DNA of 64,000 bases from Rheinheimera pleomorphica. GTDB lineage: Bacteria > Pseudomonadota > Gammaproteobacteria > Enterobacterales > Alteromonadaceae. The position numbers and the translations under genes are program-made. This document shows positions 61,739 to 64,000 of the stretch, piece after piece. The stretch covers positions 434,001 to 498,000 of the forward strand of contig NZ_SIRR01000003.1 in assembly GCF_011634895.1 (NCBI RefSeq), written 5' to 3'. The stretch's first letter is position 1. Each line of letters begins with the position of its first letter. Under the pieces are notes generated by a model, which saw nothing but the letters and a program-made list of their open reading frames with translations, was not told where the DNA came from and did not search any database.

Positions 61739-62227
61739 ATGGCCGAACAACAAGCAAACGGCGTTGCAACTGAGCAGCAGGGTTTACAATTTGCCATTCA
61801 ACGTATTTTTGTTAAAGACATTTCATTTGAAGCGCCCAATGCGCCGGCAATTTTCCGTAAAGAATGGAAGCCTGAAGTAAAACTGGATTTAGACACTCGT
61901 AGCGAAAAACTGGAAGAGAATGTCTATCAGGTAGTGCTGTCTTTAACCGTTACGACAACGGTTGAAGGTGAAACGGCGTTTTTATGTGAAGTACAACAAG
62001 CAGGCATTTTCTCTATTGGTCAGCTCGAAGACGCACAAATGGCGCATATGCTGGCCTCTTACTGTCCGAATGTGTTATTCCCTTATGCACGTGAAGCGGT
62101 GTCTAACCTGGTTAACCGTGGCACTTTCCCGCAGCTGAACTTAGCGCCGGTAAATTTTGACGCCTTGTTTGCCCAATATGTGCAGCAGCGTCAGGCTGAA
62201 GCTCAAGGCACACGGGCAGACGCTTAA
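61739..62227 (+). CDS. secB: Protein-export chaperone SecB
   Basis: 162 residues. Tetrameric chaperone that keeps preproteins unfolded and passes them to Sec[21 protein letters not shown] near the start and the C-terminal block [20 protein letters not shown], with [14 protein letters not shown], are diagnostic. The end is slightly longer than in E. coli (155). It is three bases ahead of gpsA, again as in E. coli. Confidence 0.98.
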   Translation: MAEQQANGVATEQQGLQFAIQRIFVKDISFEAPNAPAIFRKEWKPEVKLDLDTRSEKLEENVYQVVLSLTVTTTVEGETAFLCEVQQAGIFSIGQLEDAQMAHMLASYCPNVLFPYAREAVSNLVNRGTFPQLNLAPVNFDALFAQYVQQRQAEAQGTRADA

Positions 62228-62230
62228 GCG

Positions 62231-63238
62231 ATGCAGCCTTCAGCTATAGCGGTGTTAGGGGCGGGCTCTTACGGCACCGCTCTGGCTATTTGTCTGGCCC
62301 GTAACGGCAATACAATCAGCCTGTGGGGCCGCAGCAGTGAAGATATGGCGCAGATGGCAAAACTGCGTCTGAATCAGAAGTACTTACCCGATATTCGCCT
62401 GCCCGATACGTTGCAGCTCAGTGCCGATTTAGCCGAAACTGTCGCCAGCAGCCGGGATATACTGTTGGTGGTGCCCAGTCATGCGTTTGCCGACACCTTG
62501 CGCCAGATTAAGCCATTACTCAAACCGGACGCCCGGGTAGCCTGGGCTACTAAAGGGCTTGAGCCGGAAACGGGTCGTTTGCTACAGGATGTGGCGCGTG
62601 ACATTCTGGGGGAGCAAGTGTCACTGGCGGTATTGTCGGGGCCGACCTTTGCCAAAGAAATGGCAATGGGCATGCCAACAGCCATCTCATTATCGTCAAC
62701 CGATGCAGACTTTATTACCCAGTTATCTGATTTGCTGCATTGCGCCAAGAGTTTTCGTGTTTATACCAATCCCGATTTTATTGGTGTGCAACTTGGTGGT
62801 GCGGTAAAAAACGTTATTGCCATTGGTGCCGGTATGGCCGATGGTATCGGTTTTGGTGCCAATGCCCGTACGGCGTTAATTACGCGTGGTTTAACCGAAA
62901 TGTGCCGGCTGGGTTGTGCGCTTGGTGCCAAAAAAGACACTTTTATGGGCATGGCAGGGCTGGGCGATTTAGTGCTGACTTGCACCGATAACCAATCACG
63001 TAACCGGCGCTTTGGTTTATTGTTAGGCCAGGGTAAACCGGTTGACGAGGCAATGCAGAGTATTGGTCAGGTGGTTGAAGGCTACCGCAATGCCAAAGAG
63101 GTATTTAATCTGGCGCAACGTGTTGGTGTCGAGATGCCTATCACCGAACAAATTTATCAGGTGTTGTATCAGGGCAAGGATGTGAAGTTAGCCGCCTTGG
63201 ATTTACTCGGCCGCGAAAAACGCGACGAAGTCAGCTAA
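62231..63238 (+). CDS. gpsA: NAD(P)-dependent glycerol-3-phosphate dehydrogenase GpsA
   Basis: 335 residues. It makes glycerol-3-phosphate for phospholipid synthesis. The nucleotide loop is [20 protein letters not shown] at 6-26; the substrate and catalytic Lys region reads [20 protein letters not shown] near 195-214, with [18 protein letters not shown] and [20 protein letters not shown] following. It lies three bases after secB. Its last 8 bases overlap the convergent EAL gene. Confidence 0.98.
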   Translation: MQPSAIAVLGAGSYGTALAICLARNGNTISLWGRSSEDMAQMAKLRLNQKYLPDIRLPDTLQLSADLAETVASSRDILLVVPSHAFADTLRQIKPLLKPDARVAWATKGLEPETGRLLQDVARDILGEQVSLAVLSGPTFAKEMAMGMPTAISLSSTDADFITQLSDLLHCAKSFRVYTNPDFIGVQLGGAVKNVIAIGAGMADGIGFGANARTALITRGLTEMCRLGCALGAKKDTFMGMAGLGDLVLTCTDNQSRNRRFGLLLGQGKPVDEAMQSIGQVVEGYRNAKEVFNLAQRVGVEMPITEQIYQVLYQGKDVKLAALDLLGREKRDEVS

Positions 63239-64000
63239 CCTGCTTACGTACTAACTTGTTCTCTTTTGCCAGCAACAGTGGGATCTCTGTTGCTGGCAAA
63301 GCTTTACTAAACAGATGGCCTTGTAAAATATCGCAGCCCATCACATGCAGCAGGTAAGCCTGCATCTCGTTTTCAATACCACTGGCAATAACATCTAGCT
63401 GCAGATAGGATGCCAGCCGGATCAAACTGGCCGTTATGTTGCGCTGCTGTTCATTATTTTCCATGCCCTTAATGTATTCCGGGGCAATTTTCAGGTTGTG
63501 TAGTGGGTGCTTTCTCAGTGCTGCCAGTGAAGAGACGCCAGCACCAAAATTGTCCAGTGTCAGATGAAAGCCCAAGGTGTGCAGTTGTTGCAGGCAATCA
63601 GCGACCTGACTGCTGTCATCTAATAAAATATCTTCAGGTAGTTCGAGTTCGAAATGCTCAGCTGTTAAGCCGCTGTGCCGTAATTGTGTGGTTAAATAAG
63701 CAATAAAATCGTGCTGGCGTACGCTAAGCGTGGCAACATTAAGTGAAATACGGCCACGACTGACTCCGGTGTGCTGCCACTGCAGTAGCTGTTCACAACT
63801 TTTTTGAAATACCAGCCGATCCAGCTGAATGAGCAGCCCGGTTTCATCCGCCAGCGCCAGAAAATGTTGCGGTAAGATGATGCCTCGGCGCGGGTTATGC
63901 CAGCGTAGCAGGGCTTCATAGCCAATAATACGATTACTGCCAATGCTAAAACGTGGTTGGTAATACAATTCAAATTCATCGTTAGACAGGGCGTTGTTCA
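63231..64000 (-). CDS. EAL domain protein with degenerate active site, N-terminus outside the window
   Basis: The visible 256 residues form the C-terminal EAL domain; the frame remains open to base 64000 (preceded by [20 protein letters not shown]), so the N-terminal part, perhaps a GGDEF or sensor domain, lies beyond the right edge. EAL is present as YEALLRW, and [15 protein letters not shown] and [10 protein letters not shown] keep Asn, Glu and Gln positions. But DDFG is replaced by DNFG ([11 protein letters not shown]) and the KxD motif by LKIA, so the metal-binding Asp pair is broken. It may bind rather than cleave c-di-GMP. Its end overlaps gpsA by 8 bases. Confidence 0.88.
   Translation of the reverse strand, partial: NNALSNDEFELYYQPRFSIGSNRIIGYEALLRWHNPRRGIILPQHFLALADETGLLIQLDRLVFQKSCEQLLQWQHTGVSRGRISLNVATLSVRQHDFIAYLTTQLRHSGLTAEHFELELPEDILLDDSSQVADCLQQLHTLGFHLTLDNFGAGVSSLAALRKHPLHNLKIAPEYIKGMENNEQQRNITASLIRLASYLQLDVIASGIENEMQAYLLHVMGCDILQGHLFSKALPATEIPLLLAKENKLVRKQVS

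Overview
The window is a gene-dense stretch of about 64 kb of a gammaproteobacterial chromosome. Several features point to the Alteromonadales/Chromatiales side of the class, for example a Rheinheimera, Alishewanella or Arsukibacterium relative. These are E. coli-like gene orders (rsmD-ftsYEX-rpoH, metJ/metBL, pilMNOPQ-aroKB-damX-dam, gpmI-envC-yibQ facing yibN-grxC-secB-gpsA), argCBFGH beside metBLF, an ast arginine-succinyltransferase cluster, TorF, TIGR04219 and TIGR03899 proteins, and glutamine-rich coding regions. The genus is an inference. No rRNA, tRNA, insertion sequence, prophage or CRISPR array was seen.

Layout. 1-4.0 kb: an ECF sigma factor overlapping a probable regulator, two lipoproteins (DUF3833, DUF4136), an HD-GYP response regulator and a DUF2721 membrane protein. 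4.2-6.5 kb: a Gln-rich coiled-coil protein, a DUF2007/zinc-finger protein and YjaG. 6.5-11 kb: rsmD, ftsYEX and rpoH, the last preceded by a perfect CIRCE element. 11-16.2 kb: metJ facing metBLF with MetJ boxes between them. 16.3-19.3 kb: a propeller-type sensor diguanylate cyclase. 19.3-24.8 kb: argCBFGH behind tandem ARG boxes. 24.8-32.5 kb: PBP1A (mrcA) divergent from pilMNOPQ. 32.6-36.5 kb: aroK, aroB, damX, dam. 36.4-37.8 kb: three reverse-strand envelope genes. 38-41.6 kb: rpe, trpS, pabA and an HDOD protein. 41.9-45.7 kb: astC/argD, astA, astD. 45.8-48.6 kb: DUF3802, OsmC-like, speD, dusA. 48.7-51.7 kb: a chain of very small envelope genes with a PspC protein, then a PCu(A)C copper chaperone, DUF2333 and a beta-barrel protein. 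51.8-57.3 kb: a BarA-like protein that has lost its kinase motifs, TIGR03899, and a REC-DUF3369-GGDEF-EAL regulator. 57.3-64 kb: yibQ, envC, gpmI, yibN, grxC, secB, gpsA and a truncated EAL gene.

How the parts work together. Most of the window is core metabolism and envelope biogenesis: arginine synthesis and degradation, methionine synthesis, the shikimate entry, cell division, type IV pili and peptidoglycan. A second layer is cyclic-di-GMP signalling, with four proteins (HD-GYP, propeller-GGDEF, degenerate GGDEF with EAL, degenerate EAL) scattered among the housekeeping operons. Two of them share the same REC-DUF3369 input module with different outputs.

Most noteworthy: the CIRCE operator at rpoH, which implies HrcA control of sigma-32; the matched pair of DUF3369 regulators; the kinase-dead BarA-like protein; the micro-protein/PspC envelope operon; and a perfect 11-bp inverted repeat in the promoter region of the arginine-degradation cluster. 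I did not find a clearly new multi-gene system such as a defence island; the best candidate for an undescribed module is the PspC micro-protein cluster.
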